A DNA stretch of 64,000 nucleotides. Source: Kitasatospora azatica KCTC 9699. GTDB lineage: Bacteria; Actinomycetota; Actinomycetes; Streptomycetales; Streptomycetaceae. The stretch lies in contig NZ_JQMO01000003.1 of assembly GCF_000744785.1 (NCBI RefSeq), forward strand, positions 1 through 64,000, written 5' to 3'. Both the position numbers and the translations under genes were made by a program. Below are positions 34,242 through 44,528 of the stretch, in pieces (positions within the stretch are counted from its first letter, which is position 1; every line of letters starts with the position of its first letter). The notes under the pieces were generated by a model. It had not been told where the DNA came from and ran no database searches. It saw only the letters and a program-made list of their open reading frames with translations.

Positions 34242-35735
34242 ATGCGAGTCAACCGGGCATGGCTGGGGTTGGTCCTCCTCATGCTGCCCACCTTCCTCGT
34301 CGCACTGGACACGACAGCGCTGCTCCTGGCGCTCCCACGGTTGAGTGCCGACCTGGGGGCGGGCGGCGTCGAGCAGCTGTGGATCAGTGACGTATACGGA
34401 TTTGCGGTGGCCGGCCTGGTCATCACGATGGGGACGCTCGGCGACCGGATCGGTCGCCGACGGCTGCTGCTGCTCGGCGCAGCGGCTTTCGCAGTGCTCT
34501 CGGTCGTGGCCGCCTTCGCGGTCGACCCGCTGATGCTGATCGTTGCGCGTGCGCTGCTGGGTGTGGCCGGTGCGACGTTGGCGCCGTCGACGCTGGCATT
34601 GATCACCAGCATGTTCCGCGACGAACGCCGGCGCGGGAGGGCGATCGCGCTCTGGGCGAGCTGCCAGTTCGCCGGCGGCGCGCTCGGCCCGGTGCTTGCC
34701 GGGTTCTTGCTCCAGTACTTCTGGTGGGGGTCGGTGTTTCTGGTCTCGGTGCCGGCGATGGCGCTGCTGCTGATCGCCGGGCCGGTTCTGCTGCCGGAGT
34801 CCCGCGGCGAGGGTGCCGGGCGGCTCGACCCGGCGAGCGTCGGCATGTCGCTGGCTGCGGTACTGCTGGTGATCTACGGCATCAAGCAGCTGGCCGTCGG
34901 GAGCGCGCCGCTCGTGCCGGCCCTCGCCGTGGTCGTCGGCGCCGCGATCGGCGCCGCGTTCGTGCGCCGCCAACTGCGGTTGGAGACGCCGCTGCTGGAG
35001 TTGCGGCTGCTGCGAGCCCGCCCGTTCACGGCCGTGCTCGTCGCGCTGGTCCTCGCCGGCGTCGCCATGGCCGGGACGGGCTTGCTGGTGACCCAGTACC
35101 TGCAGAACGTGCTGGGCCACTCGCCGGCCACGTCGGCGCTGCTCTTCGCCCCCATGGGCCTGGGCGTGGCGGTCGGCACCGTGGCCGCGCCGGCGCTGGC
35201 CGCGCGGATGCGGCAGCGGACCGCGATCGCCGGCGGTCTGGCGGTGTCGGCACTGGGCGGCCTCCTGCTGGTCGGTGTCGACGGGGCGCACGCCCTGCCC
35301 CTGGTGATGACCGGCGTCACGGTCCTCGCGCTGGGCACCGGCCCGCTGTTCGCACTGGGCACCGGCCTGGTCGTCGGCTCGGTGCCGCCGGAGCGCGCCG
35401 GCTCGGCGGCGTCGATGTCGGAGACCGGGAACTACCTCGGCGGCTCGCTCGGCTTCGCGCTGCTCGGGGTACTGGCCGCGGTGGTCTACCGCAGCCGGAT
35501 GCACGGCACCTCCGGCTCCCTGGCCGACGCCGTCGCCGCGAGCCGGCGCCTTCCCGCCGCCCGGGGCGCAGAACTCCTGCACCACGCGCGGGAGGCGTTC
35601 ACCGCCGGCCTGCACGTCGTCGGCGGTGTGGCCGCGGTCGTCTTCGCCACGTCGTCCGTACTGATCCTGACCATGCGTCCGGCACGCCCGACCACCCCGG
35701 CTGCGGTCCCCGACTACGAGGCGGTCCCTTCATAG
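34242..35735 (+). CDS. MFS exporter, DHA2 (SmvA/QacA) type (497 aa)
   Basis: About 14 hydrophobic segments. TM1 carries PTFLVALDTTALLLALPRLS. Motif A is GTLGDRIGRRRLLLLGAAAF, and the antiporter region has LGVAGATLAPSTLALIT and FAGGALGPVLAGFLLQYFW. It ends with a polar tail (VPDYEAVPS). Divergent from the ECF42/YCII operon and sharing its dyad, so probably a target of that sigma factor. The last 22 bp overlap the minus-strand nuclease remnant. Confidence 0.93.
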   Translation: MRVNRAWLGLVLLMLPTFLVALDTTALLLALPRLSADLGAGGVEQLWISDVYGFAVAGLVITMGTLGDRIGRRRLLLLGAAAFAVLSVVAAFAVDPLMLIVARALLGVAGATLAPSTLALITSMFRDERRRGRAIALWASCQFAGGALGPVLAGFLLQYFWWGSVFLVSVPAMALLLIAGPVLLPESRGEGAGRLDPASVGMSLAAVLLVIYGIKQLAVGSAPLVPALAVVVGAAIGAAFVRRQLRLETPLLELRLLRARPFTAVLVALVLAGVAMAGTGLLVTQYLQNVLGHSPATSALLFAPMGLGVAVGTVAAPALAARMRQRTAIAGGLAVSALGGLLLVGVDGAHALPLVMTGVTVLALGTGPLFALGTGLVVGSVPPERAGSAASMSETGNYLGGSLGFALLGVLAAVVYRSRMHGTSGSLADAVAASRRLPAARGAELLHHAREAFTAGLHVVGGVAAVVFATSSVLILTMRPARPTTPAAVPDYEAVPS

Positions 35736-36073
35736 CGGCGATCGCGCTCCAGGGTGGTCGCGACGATGGGCACGGCGTCGTCGTACTCGCGCCACCCGTC
35801 GTCGTTGTAATCGCGGACCTCCCTGCACCACCGGCCGCGCCAGCAGTCGGCGGACAGGTCAGCGACGGCCTGCTGCCGGTTGGCCAGCGCGACCGGTCCG
35901 GCGTCGGTGACGACCAGCGCGACCGGCGGGTACCCGGCGCGGGTGTGGCCGGGGTAGGCCCGGCGCCACCAGTGCACCGTCCGGTCGGCCGGCTCCCGGT
36001 CAGCGAGGGCCGGGTCGTTGTCGCGGACCCTGGTGCGAAACAGCTCGCGGTAGGCGGACAACTTCACGGCGAC
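35714..36073 (-). pseudogene. Replication-relaxation nuclease fragment (second copy)
   Basis: The minus frame reads LSAYRELFRTRVRDNDPALA, TVHWWRRAYPGHTRAGYPPV, ALVVTDAGPVALANRQQAVA and YDDAVPIVATTLE. This is closely similar to the middle of the pseudogene at 1540-3000, and the shared segment ends at the same kind of position. The PD-(D/E)xK motif and zinc ribbons are missing. The last residues are random before a stop at 35714. Nothing gene-like was seen in the following 36074-36745. Confidence 0.65.
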
Positions 36074-36745
36074 GTCGGCCGCGCGGGACGGCTGGTGGCG
36101 CAGCGGTGGCGATGGCCGGGGACGGATGACGGCGGCGACCGCGCGAGTGACCGCACGGCCTGGCGGCCACCAGGACCACTGGGCCGCCTACGAGTGTTCC
36201 GGGCGGGATAGAGGCAACTTGCAGGCCATGACAGCCGCTTCCTCACCTCACGACAGCCAAGATCCACGACCTCGACCATGAGAAGCCCAGCTCACGAGCC
36301 TTTAGGCTCAGCCAACCCGCTGCCACCCAACCCACTGACACCACCCCACCCACTCACACTCTGACTCGGAAAGGGCCGTGTCGAATCCCGGGAGAACTGG
36401 GTTCCGTCTTTCCTGGGTCTGTGGTCGCGGGGGTCTTCTCGGCGCTGGTGCTGGCGGAGGCCGTCGCCCCTTCCGGGTGCGTGCCCTGTCCGGTTCCTGT
36501 GGGTGCGGCAAATCGGGCACCGGCTGCGGTAGGGCGGCGCTACGCTCCATCAGCAGGGCGGACGGGCAGGGTGTCCGCGGCATGTGGGGGTGGGGACGCG
36601 GGTGGATACCGACGGCGCGGCAGCGCAGGACGGGCAGGACAAGCGCAGGACTGATGCCCCACCAGAGTTCCTCCAGGGCTGGCGCGGTGGCGATCCCGCC
36701 GGACCGGTCCCGGAGTCCGATCCCGGACGGGATGGTGGGGCGGGC

Positions 36746-39700
36746 GTGTCGATCTCGGCGAGCAACCGCTCGGCGGCGGCGTACCGCATGGATCATGTGG
36801 AGGTGCACGACCACCAGCACCATCACTACCCGCCGACCCCTGACCCGGTGCCGGGGCTGGTGCGAGTCGGGACGGTACCGCCGCTGGCGTCCGAGGCCGA
36901 CGACTTGGCCCGTACCGTCGACGCGCAGTGGCGGGAGGAGGCCAGGGCCCGCAGTCTGCGGGACCCCCAGGTGGTGCCGCTGACGTGGTCCGCGACCCGG
37001 CGGGCCGTTGCCGACGGCCCGGAGGCGGTGTTCGGCCGGGGCCAGGCCGGACGGATCACGCGGGTCAGCGTCGACGGCAGGCTGGAAGGCGGCTTCGACG
37101 CGGCGGTCGCCTCCCTCGGCGAGGACTTCGGGCGCATCCCCAGCGGGCGGCTGGTGGTGCTCGGCGAGCCGGGCGCCGGGAAGACCGTGCTCGCGCTGCT
37201 GCTGACCCTGGGCCTGCTCGGACGCCGCGCGCCCGGCACCCCGGTGCCGGTCCTGCTGTCCGTGGGCGGCTGGGACCCGGTGCGCAGGTCGCTGGCCGAC
37301 TGGGTGGTCGGCACGCTGGCCGACACCTATTACGCCGGGCGCACCGAGATCCCGCGCCGGCTGCTGCACCAGGGGCTGCTCGTGCCGGTCCTCGACGGCC
37401 TCGACGAGATCCCCGAAGCAGCCCGGCGCAACGCAGTAAAGGAGGTCAACCGCTTCATCGGGACGGACCGTCCCGTGGTGGTGACCTGCAGGTCGGCCGA
37501 GTACGAGGACGTGATCACCGGCGGTTCCCCGGTGCTGCGCCGCGCGCCAGTGGTGGAGGTGCGTCCGGTCCAGGTCGAAGACACCGTGGCCTATCTGGAG
37601 AGCGTGGACTGGCCTGACGGCACCTCGTGGGACCGGGTCGTGCATCACCTGCGCACGGAGTCCGACAGCCCGGTCCACCAGGCCCTGCTCACACCGCTGA
37701 TGATCTCGCTCGCCCGCATGGTGTATGCGCGGTGCGGTGGGGACCCGGCCGAACTGCTCGACCCGGAACGGTTCGAATCCCGGCACGGCATCGAGGACTA
37801 CCTCTCCTCCCGGGTGATCGAGGCCGCCTACGCACCGGACCGGCTACTGTCCGGTGCACCGGCCGACCCGTCGGACCCGGCCGGATTCCCGGGCGCGGGA
37901 AGGCCGTTGACGCCACCCGGTGCCGCGGGCGCGCCCGGTGCGGCCACCGCAGCGGCGGCCGCCGGAGCCGGGTGGGACGCCGAAACCGCCCGGCGCCTGC
38001 TGACGTACCTCGCCCTGTACCTGCATCGCCACGGCGAACGCGACCTGGCCTGGTGGCGGATGTCGGGCCGGCTGCTCCCGGCGTGGGCCGTGCCGGCCGC
38101 GGCGCTCGCCCTCGGTATGGTCATGGCGGCTGTGGCAGTCGTGGGGTCCGGCGTGGCATCGCACCGGGAGGCGCTGCCCGCACTCGGGATCGGCGGCCTG
38201 CTCGTCGGGATCGGCACGGCAGTGGTGGCTGTCGCCCTGCTCGCCGTACCCGAACGACTGCCCGGGCGCCTGTCCTCGGGCCGGGCCGGATCGCTGCGCC
38301 GGCTGCGCCGCGGATTCCTCAAGGGCTTCGGGCTCACCATGGTCCTGACAGTCCCGATGCCGGCCACTTTCGCCCTGATCCTGGCGATCGAGGAGGAGCC
38401 GCTCTCCGTTTACCTGAACTACGTCCAGCTGATCGGCGGCTGCACGGCTTTCGCCTGTGTGGTGGGGCTGGGGTTGGCGGCTCACCACTGGCTCGATTCA
38501 CCGCCCCGCTCGGCGGTCCAGGCGACGCCGGACCTGTTCCTCGTGGAGGACCGGCGGGCGTCGGCCGTCGGCGCGGGGAGCGCGGGGCTGGTGGTGGCGC
38601 TGCTGACCTGGCCCCTGGTCCTGGTGGGCTTCGTGATCGGTGGGATCAGCGGGCGGGCCCTCAGCGGTTGGCCGGGGTGGCCCGACCACTACGACCTGGG
38701 CGGCGTCGTGCGCTCGATGTTCGCGAGCGTGTATACCCCGGGGAGCGGATTCGGTAATTACAGTGCCAAGTTGGTGCTGGTCCCCGTCCTCTCGTCGCTG
38801 GTGCTGGGTGCCGGCTTCACCCTCGCCGCGCTCATGACGAGGGCCTACCCGCGATTCCTGATCATGCTTGCCTATCTGGCGTTCCAGAAGCGGCTGCCCA
38901 TGCGGTTCATGGCGTTCCTGCGCGACGCGCGGAACCGGGGGCTACTGCGGCAGTCGGGAGCGGCGTACCAGTTCCGCCATGCACGGCTGCAGGAGTATCT
39001 GGTGGCCGCTGCGACGGTGCCGGACGGGCAACGATCCGCCGCCCGAGGGGCGGGCCTCGACACGGAGGGCCGCCGGGGCGAAAACCGTGGCCGGATCGGG
39101 GGCCGAGGCCGGGTGGTTGCGCTCGCCTGTGCGGTGCTGGCGGTCGTGGTGCTGGCGACTCCCCTCACCAACCGCCCGACGGACTCGTCCAGTGCCGTAC
39201 TCGGCGGATTCCACACGGGAGTGGAACACGTGGCGTTCGGCCCCGACGGCCGGACCCTGGCCACCGTGGACGGCGGCACGCTGTGGAGCCTCATCGGCAG
39301 CGACACGGCGTACGTAGGAGTGTGGAGCCTCGACGACGGACACCGCATCGCACGGATGGAGTGCTCCGGGTCGCTCGACAGGGTGTTCTTCGCCGGCAAG
39401 GGTCGTGCTCTGGTCGCCGCCGGGCGGACGGGACCCACCGAGCGACCCCGGCGCTACATTCAGGTGTGGGAGGCCGGCTCCGGCACCGCGCTGAGCGGAC
39501 CCGACGGCGGGGAATCTGCCGCCTACGCGGGACTGGGCGCGGACGACCAGGTAAGCCTGCTCAGCATCGCGGCCGACCCCGACGCCTTGACATTGCGCGA
39601 CGCCCGGGACGGGCACACGATCAGCCAGCTGACCGGGCCGAGCGCGCGGGGCGCTACGTCCGCCGTCCTCAGCCCTGACGCGCGCTTCGTGGTCACCACG

Positions 39701-40309
39701 ACCCGGAATTCCCTGATGCAGCTCTGGCGGGTGGCCGACGGCCACCCGATCGGTGACGCAGGCACCGGCTTCGAGCCCACAGCCTCCTTCAGCGCCGACT
39801 CCTCCGTTGTGGCGATGGTTGCGACGGACGGGAAGAAGGTCGAAGTACGGGACACCTTCCAGGGACGGATCATCAGCACCTTGCAGACTGAAAGCGCCAG
39901 TGCTAGCCAAGTGCTGCTCAGCCCGGACGGCAGTACGGCGGCGACCGACACCTACTCCGACGTCCAACTGTGGAACACGGCAACGGGCAGTAAGATCGGC
40001 AGCCCGCTTGCCGGCACGGAGCCTGACACGTCGGACGGGCACCACGACGCCGTGATGCGCTTCAGCCCGGACGGGCGCACGCTCGCGACGACGGTGGGCC
40101 CGGACCTGGAGCAGATCCGGCTGTGGAACACCGCGGACGGACAGCCGATCGGCCCTGTTCGGTCCGGTCACGTCAAAGCGGTCAACGACATCGCGTTCAG
40201 CCCCGACGGACTCACCCTGGCCACAGCATCCGACGACAAGACCGTACGGCTGTGGCGGCTCGACACTCTGGGGCTGCGGGAACGGGCGGGTGCACTCGGC
40301 AAGAGGTGA
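36746..40309 (+). CDS. Membrane-embedded NACHT-WD40 STAND ATPase (1187 aa)
   Basis: Signal-transduction ATPase of STAND type. Order: N-terminal tag VSISASNRSAAAYRMDHV followed by a His-rich run (HDHQHHHYPP); linker VRVGTVPPLASEADDLA; NACHT with Walker A GEPGAGKT (residues 140-147) and Walker B LDGLDEIPEA (about 216-225); the helical region to about 440; six predicted membrane segments between about 445 and 700; one more at about 789-806; then a WD40-type propeller from about 825 to the end (last blade DIAFSPDGLTLATASDDKTV, RLWRL). GTG 36746 is chosen because the tag begins there; ATG 36584 would add 54 low-complexity residues. The likely role is threat sensing by the propeller with NTP-driven oligomerisation at the membrane (family inference). 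Confidence 0.88.
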   Translation: MSISASNRSAAAYRMDHVEVHDHQHHHYPPTPDPVPGLVRVGTVPPLASEADDLARTVDAQWREEARARSLRDPQVVPLTWSATRRAVADGPEAVFGRGQAGRITRVSVDGRLEGGFDAAVASLGEDFGRIPSGRLVVLGEPGAGKTVLALLLTLGLLGRRAPGTPVPVLLSVGGWDPVRRSLADWVVGTLADTYYAGRTEIPRRLLHQGLLVPVLDGLDEIPEAARRNAVKEVNRFIGTDRPVVVTCRSAEYEDVITGGSPVLRRAPVVEVRPVQVEDTVAYLESVDWPDGTSWDRVVHHLRTESDSPVHQALLTPLMISLARMVYARCGGDPAELLDPERFESRHGIEDYLSSRVIEAAYAPDRLLSGAPADPSDPAGFPGAGRPLTPPGAAGAPGAATAAAAAGAGWDAETARRLLTYLALYLHRHGERDLAWWRMSGRLLPAWAVPAAALALGMVMAAVAVVGSGVASHREALPALGIGGLLVGIGTAVVAVALLAVPERLPGRLSSGRAGSLRRLRRGFLKGFGLTMVLTVPMPATFALILAIEEEPLSVYLNYVQLIGGCTAFACVVGLGLAAHHWLDSPPRSAVQATPDLFLVEDRRASAVGAGSAGLVVALLTWPLVLVGFVIGGISGRALSGWPGWPDHYDLGGVVRSMFASVYTPGSGFGNYSAKLVLVPVLSSLVLGAGFTLAALMTRAYPRFLIMLAYLAFQKRLPMRFMAFLRDARNRGLLRQSGAAYQFRHARLQEYLVAAATVPDGQRSAARGAGLDTEGRRGENRGRIGGRGRVVALACAVLAVVVLATPLTNRPTDSSSAVLGGFHTGVEHVAFGPDGRTLATVDGGTLWSLIGSDTAYVGVWSLDDGHRIARMECSGSLDRVFFAGKGRALVAAGRTGPTERPRRYIQVWEAGSGTALSGPDGGESAAYAGLGADDQVSLLSIAADPDALTLRDARDGHTISQLTGPSARGATSAVLSPDARFVVTTTRNSLMQLWRVADGHPIGDAGTGFEPTASFSADSSVVAMVATDGKKVEVRDTFQGRIISTLQTESASASQVLLSPDGSTAATDTYSDVQLWNTATGSKIGSPLAGTEPDTSDGHHDAVMRFSPDGRTLATTVGPDLEQIRLWNTADGQPIGPVRSGHVKAVNDIAFSPDGLTLATASDDKTVRLWRLDTLGLRERAGALGKR

Positions 40310-41351
<1,042 letters not shown>

Positions 41352-41828
41352 GTGGTTCCGGGTGTGGAGGTCGCGGTGGGGTACATCTTCGCCTGGGCCG
41401 TACGCAAGGCGCGGCTGGTCGCCGGCCGGGCGGACGGGGAGGTGGACCGGGCGCTTGGGGCCGGGATGGATCGGGTCCACGACGTGGTCAGCCGCAAGCT
41501 CGGGCAGGATGCCGCGCTGGTCCAGGTCGTGGAGGAGGCGAATGCCGACCCTGCCCGGCTGTCGGAGGACTCGCGGCAGTGGCTGGCGCTCAGCCTGAAC
41601 AACGCTGCGAAGCGTGACGCGGAGTTCGCCGCTGAACTGCTCGCCGCGGTGGAGGCGGCCCGGGTCGCAGAGCGCGCCGCCCGGGTGCAGGCGAGCGGAG
41701 ACGGCGTGGCAATCGGCGGAGGCGTGTCCATGCATGCGGAGAGCGGGTCCGTCGTGGCCGTCCGGATCGACGGGCCAGTGACGATCGGTTCGCCGGCCCC
41801 TTCCCCGCCGGGGGCGGCCCAGGGCTGA
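41352..41828 (+). CDS. Small tag-bearing companion protein (158 aa)
   Basis: GTG start with GAGGGGG 5 nt upstream; strong codon bias. The N-terminus VPGVEVAVGYIFAWAVRKAR is a short amphipathic or membrane-surface helix. The middle is helical (ADGEVDRALGAGMDRVHDVV, SEDSRQWLALSLNNAAKRD, AAELLAAVEAARVAE). The C-terminus is strand-like and repetitive: ASGDGVAIGG then VSMHAESGSVVAVRIDGPV. This matches the N-terminal tag of the STAND protein at V, S, A, S, A, R and D positions. In actinomycetes similar short proteins are annotated loosely as 'chromosome partitioning'; no such function is evident. It is probably an adaptor or effector partner of the STAND ATPase (inference). Confidence 0.75.
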   Translation: MVPGVEVAVGYIFAWAVRKARLVAGRADGEVDRALGAGMDRVHDVVSRKLGQDAALVQVVEEANADPARLSEDSRQWLALSLNNAAKRDAEFAAELLAAVEAARVAERAARVQASGDGVAIGGGVSMHAESGSVVAVRIDGPVTIGSPAPSPPGAAQG

Positions 41829-42071
41829 CCGCACCCGGCACACCCACCCCGGCCACCGCCACCGGTCCGGCCACGGGAACGTAGCCCACCACCCACATCA
41901 CCGCCGCCAAGAGCAGCATCGCCGGGTACATCATCGGCGAGGCACACGTCCACCATCACGCCCTATCCGGCACAGGCAGGTGCTCGAGCCGCCGTTCAGG
42001 TCGATCCGCAGAAGCGCCGGCCGTCGGACCGGGCACCAGAACGGGCCGAAGCGGGGTCTCTCCCGGTTGGG

Positions 42072-43063
42072 TCAACCAATGACGGTCTCGACGTGCCGGG
42101 TGAGCGCGTCCAAGAGGGCGGTCTGCTGGTCGGTCAGCTTCCCGTCGGTGCGGGCCTTCTCCTGCTTGCGCAGCCAGGTGCCGGGCCGGAATGCCGGGTC
42201 GTCGCCGAGGCCGGTGCGGTTGGCGGGGCCGTCAAGGGTGCCGCCGGCGGCAAGGTAGGCGAGCAGGCGCCGGTAGGAGCGGTTCCAGTCCGGCTCCAGG
42301 CGCCACAGCTCGTCCAGCGCGTCCAGCTTGGCGGCCTGGTCGGCGGTGAGGTTGTCGGCCTTGCGCTGGCGGCGCATCCACGCGCCGACCGCGTAGTCGT
42401 CGACCTTCGCGGTCGCGGGGATCGCGAGGTGGCCGTGCCGGCGGTGGAAGGCGGCGGCGTAGGCATGGCCGCGCTCCCAGACGTTGGCGTTCTTCGACCA
42501 GATCATGCCGAGCGCGTCCAGCTCCCAGATCCGGGCGGCGTCGAGCAGGCCCTGGCCGTGGAGGTGGCGCTGGCGGGTGAGCCAGGAGATCAGCTCGGCG
42601 TTCTTCGTCTTGTCGGTGGGGTCGAGGTGGCCGCGCTCGATGTGGAACGCGGTAGCGACGGCGTGCATGCGCTGCCACTCGACCGCACGCGGGTTGAACG
42701 CGCGCAGCTTCACGGTCTGCAGGATCCGGGCGGCGTGCTGCCGAGGTTGATCTTCAGCCACTCGACCGGCGACCCGACTGGGGCCGACTGCTGCTCGCCC
42801 TCCCCCGCTGCGGCGGCCTCGCCCTCGGCCGGCTTGGCCGCGGTAGTGTGCGCGGTGCCCTGGGAGCGGTGGGCGCGCAGCTCGGTGATCCGGCCGACCA
42901 CCCGGGCATCGTGCGCGGCCAAGGCCCGCAGGACCCGCCAAATCGTGCGGAACGAGCTGGCCTCGATCTCGGTGTCGGCCTCCGCCTTCACAGCCTCGCC
43001 GGCGTCGTGGACCTCGGCCGGATCCGCGGCGGCGGTGTCGTCGGCCGCCACTCCGAAGATGCT
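42072..43063 (-). pseudogene. Helicase-associated repeat region of an SF2 helicase, truncated and frameshifted
   Basis: Three or more helicase-associated (PF03457-like) repeats are visible on the minus strand: EWQRMHAVATAFHIERGHLD, WERGHAYAAAFHRRHGHLAI, VGAWMRRQRKADNLTADQAA and PDWNRSYRRLLAYLAAGGTL, ending at a proper stop (HVETVIG). Upstream residues (IEASSFRTIWRVLRALAAHD, PVEWLKINLG) lie in another frame; one shift at about 42740 joins them. The helicase core is absent, cut at about 43063 where a transposon ATPase fragment begins on the other strand. Confidence 0.7.
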
Positions 43064-43684
43064 GGCCATGGAGTTCGCCCGGTTCATCGGGCTGCCGCTG
43101 CCGTCCCGTTACAGCCAGGTCGAGGTCACCAACAAGGTCTGCGATCTGCTCTGCACTCTCGGCTGCCGTCTCGTGCTTATCGACGAGCTGCACAATCTCG
43201 ACATCGGTACACGGGTCGGCGCCGAGGCATCCGACCAGATCAAGTACCTCTCCGAACGGATCCCGGCGACCTTCGTCCTGGCGGGCGTCGACGTCGAGGG
43301 CACCGGCCTGTTCGCCGGACGGCGCGGCGGACAGATCGCCAGCCGCTACAGCCTCACCCCCACCAGTGCCTTCCGGCACACGACCGCAGACCAGCGCGGG
43401 CCTGGCAGTCCCTCGTCGCGACGCTCGAGGAATCGCTGCGGCCGCACGCCCACCGGCCGGGCACCTTGCTGAAACTCAGCAGCTACCTCCACGACCGCAC
43501 CGGCGGCATGATCGGCAGCCTGTCCCATCTCGTCCGCGAAGCCGCCCTGGACGCCATCCTCGACGGCAGCGAAAGAATCACCAAAGCCTCGCTGGAGCGG
43601 GTCGACCTGGACGAGAACGCCGAGCAGCAGAACCTCCCGCGCGCACGTCGGCGCCGGGCCCGCAACGAGAAACGCACCGCGTGA
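43055..43684 (+). pseudogene. TniB/TnsC-like transposition AAA ATPase, 5'-truncated and frameshifted
   Basis: The frame reads MLAMEFARFIGLPLPSRYSQ, VTNKVCDLLCTLGCRLVLID and ELHNLDIGTRVGAEASDQIK (Walker B VLIDE), then RIPATFVLAGVDVEGTGLF. The Walker A part is missing upstream. Near 43398 the frame shifts and continues AWQSLVATLEESLRPHAHRP, SYLHDRTGGMIGSLSHLVRE and AALDAILDGSERITKASLER to TGA 43684. The stop overlaps the GTG of the TniQ gene, preserving the operon structure of Tn5053/Tn7-like elements. Confidence 0.75.
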
Positions 43685-44515
43685 CCACCCGGCTGCGAGC
43701 CCTGCCGCTCACGCCACCGCCCGTCCACGGTGAAACCATCGGCTCCTATCTGAACCGGCTCGCCGACGCCAATCACCTCACCATCGGGCACCTGTCGTCC
43801 CTGATCGGCCTGTCGCGACGCCACCGCCGTGGCGACAACCGAGTCGGCTACTGGACCCCCGAGGGACTGTTGCGGCTCGCAGCCCTGACCGGCCGGAACC
43901 CGTCCTCCCTGATCCACTCGATGCCCCCGCTCTGCACAATCGGCGACCTGATCCGGCGTCTGCCGCTGTCCGCCACCGACGAAGTCATCGAGCCTCGGCG
44001 CCGCCCGGCCTGTCGGCTCTGCATGGCCCGCCGCCACGTCCACGGTCTCGTCATCCGCAGCACCCCTCACCATGAAGGCGTCTGCCACCGGCATCACCGA
44101 TGGCTCCTCGGAGACGAGCAACACGGGCTCACCCGACTGCCCGAGATCCTTCGGGCCAACCGACGACATCAGCGGATCGCCCGCCGAGGCACCCACCCGT
44201 CCACCGCGCTGGCCTACGTCGATGCCCGCGACCGCCTGATCAAGTGGTTCACCAACGAGGTCAGCGGCCCGCCGCTTCAGCAGCGTTGGAACCATCGCCT
44301 CGACGTGCTCGGCGAGGACCCGTTCGGCGATCCCCACCGTCCCTCCGAGGCCCGGATCGAACTGGTCACCTATCCCGAAGCCGTCGTTCTCACCAGCCTG
44401 TTCGCCGCACCGCACTGGCGAGACCACCCCCAGCTGCCTGCCGAGGCAGCACGACGCTGGGCATCCCTCCTCAACAACTGTGTGATCTTCAGCGGCAGTT
44501 GCCCACTGCCGGCGG
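43681..44515 (+). pseudogene. TniQ-domain transposition protein, 3'-truncated
   Basis: GTG start in GTGA overlap with the ATPase fragment. It begins VTTRLRALPLTPPPVHGETI and continues GSYLNRLADANHLTIGHLSS, the canonical TniQ N-terminus. It then has the zinc-finger block CRLCMARRHVHGLVIRSTPH with H-x-x-x-C-x-x-H. The coding signal stops at about 44515 (ARRWASLLNNC), and the frame then runs into the start of the nucleotidyltransferase gene out of phase. No TnsA/TnsB/TniA-like transposase is seen. Confidence 0.75.
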
Positions 44516-44528
44516 ATAGGGTTGCGCC

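Noticed and set aside
32451-35615. A 1054-residue minus-strand frame spanning the sigma factor, YCII region and MFS gene
   Set aside because: Only the last 413 residues (ECF42) are real. The rest is antisense to the MFS gene with Arg/Gln/His-rich shadow composition, and the YCII gene occupies another frame.
36360-36420. tRNA-like GTGTCGAATCCCGGGAG stretch
   Set aside because: No cloverleaf arms could be paired around it; unlike 63367-63408 it lacks an acceptor strand and T-stem.
36584-36745. Upstream ATG extending the STAND protein by 54 residues
   Set aside because: The added residues are low-complexity and poorly coding; the tag motif begins exactly at GTG 36746.
41829-42071. Possible further gene after the tag-bearing small protein
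   Set aside because: Only short frames without codon bias; the next real sequence is the helicase-repeat pseudogene on the other strand.
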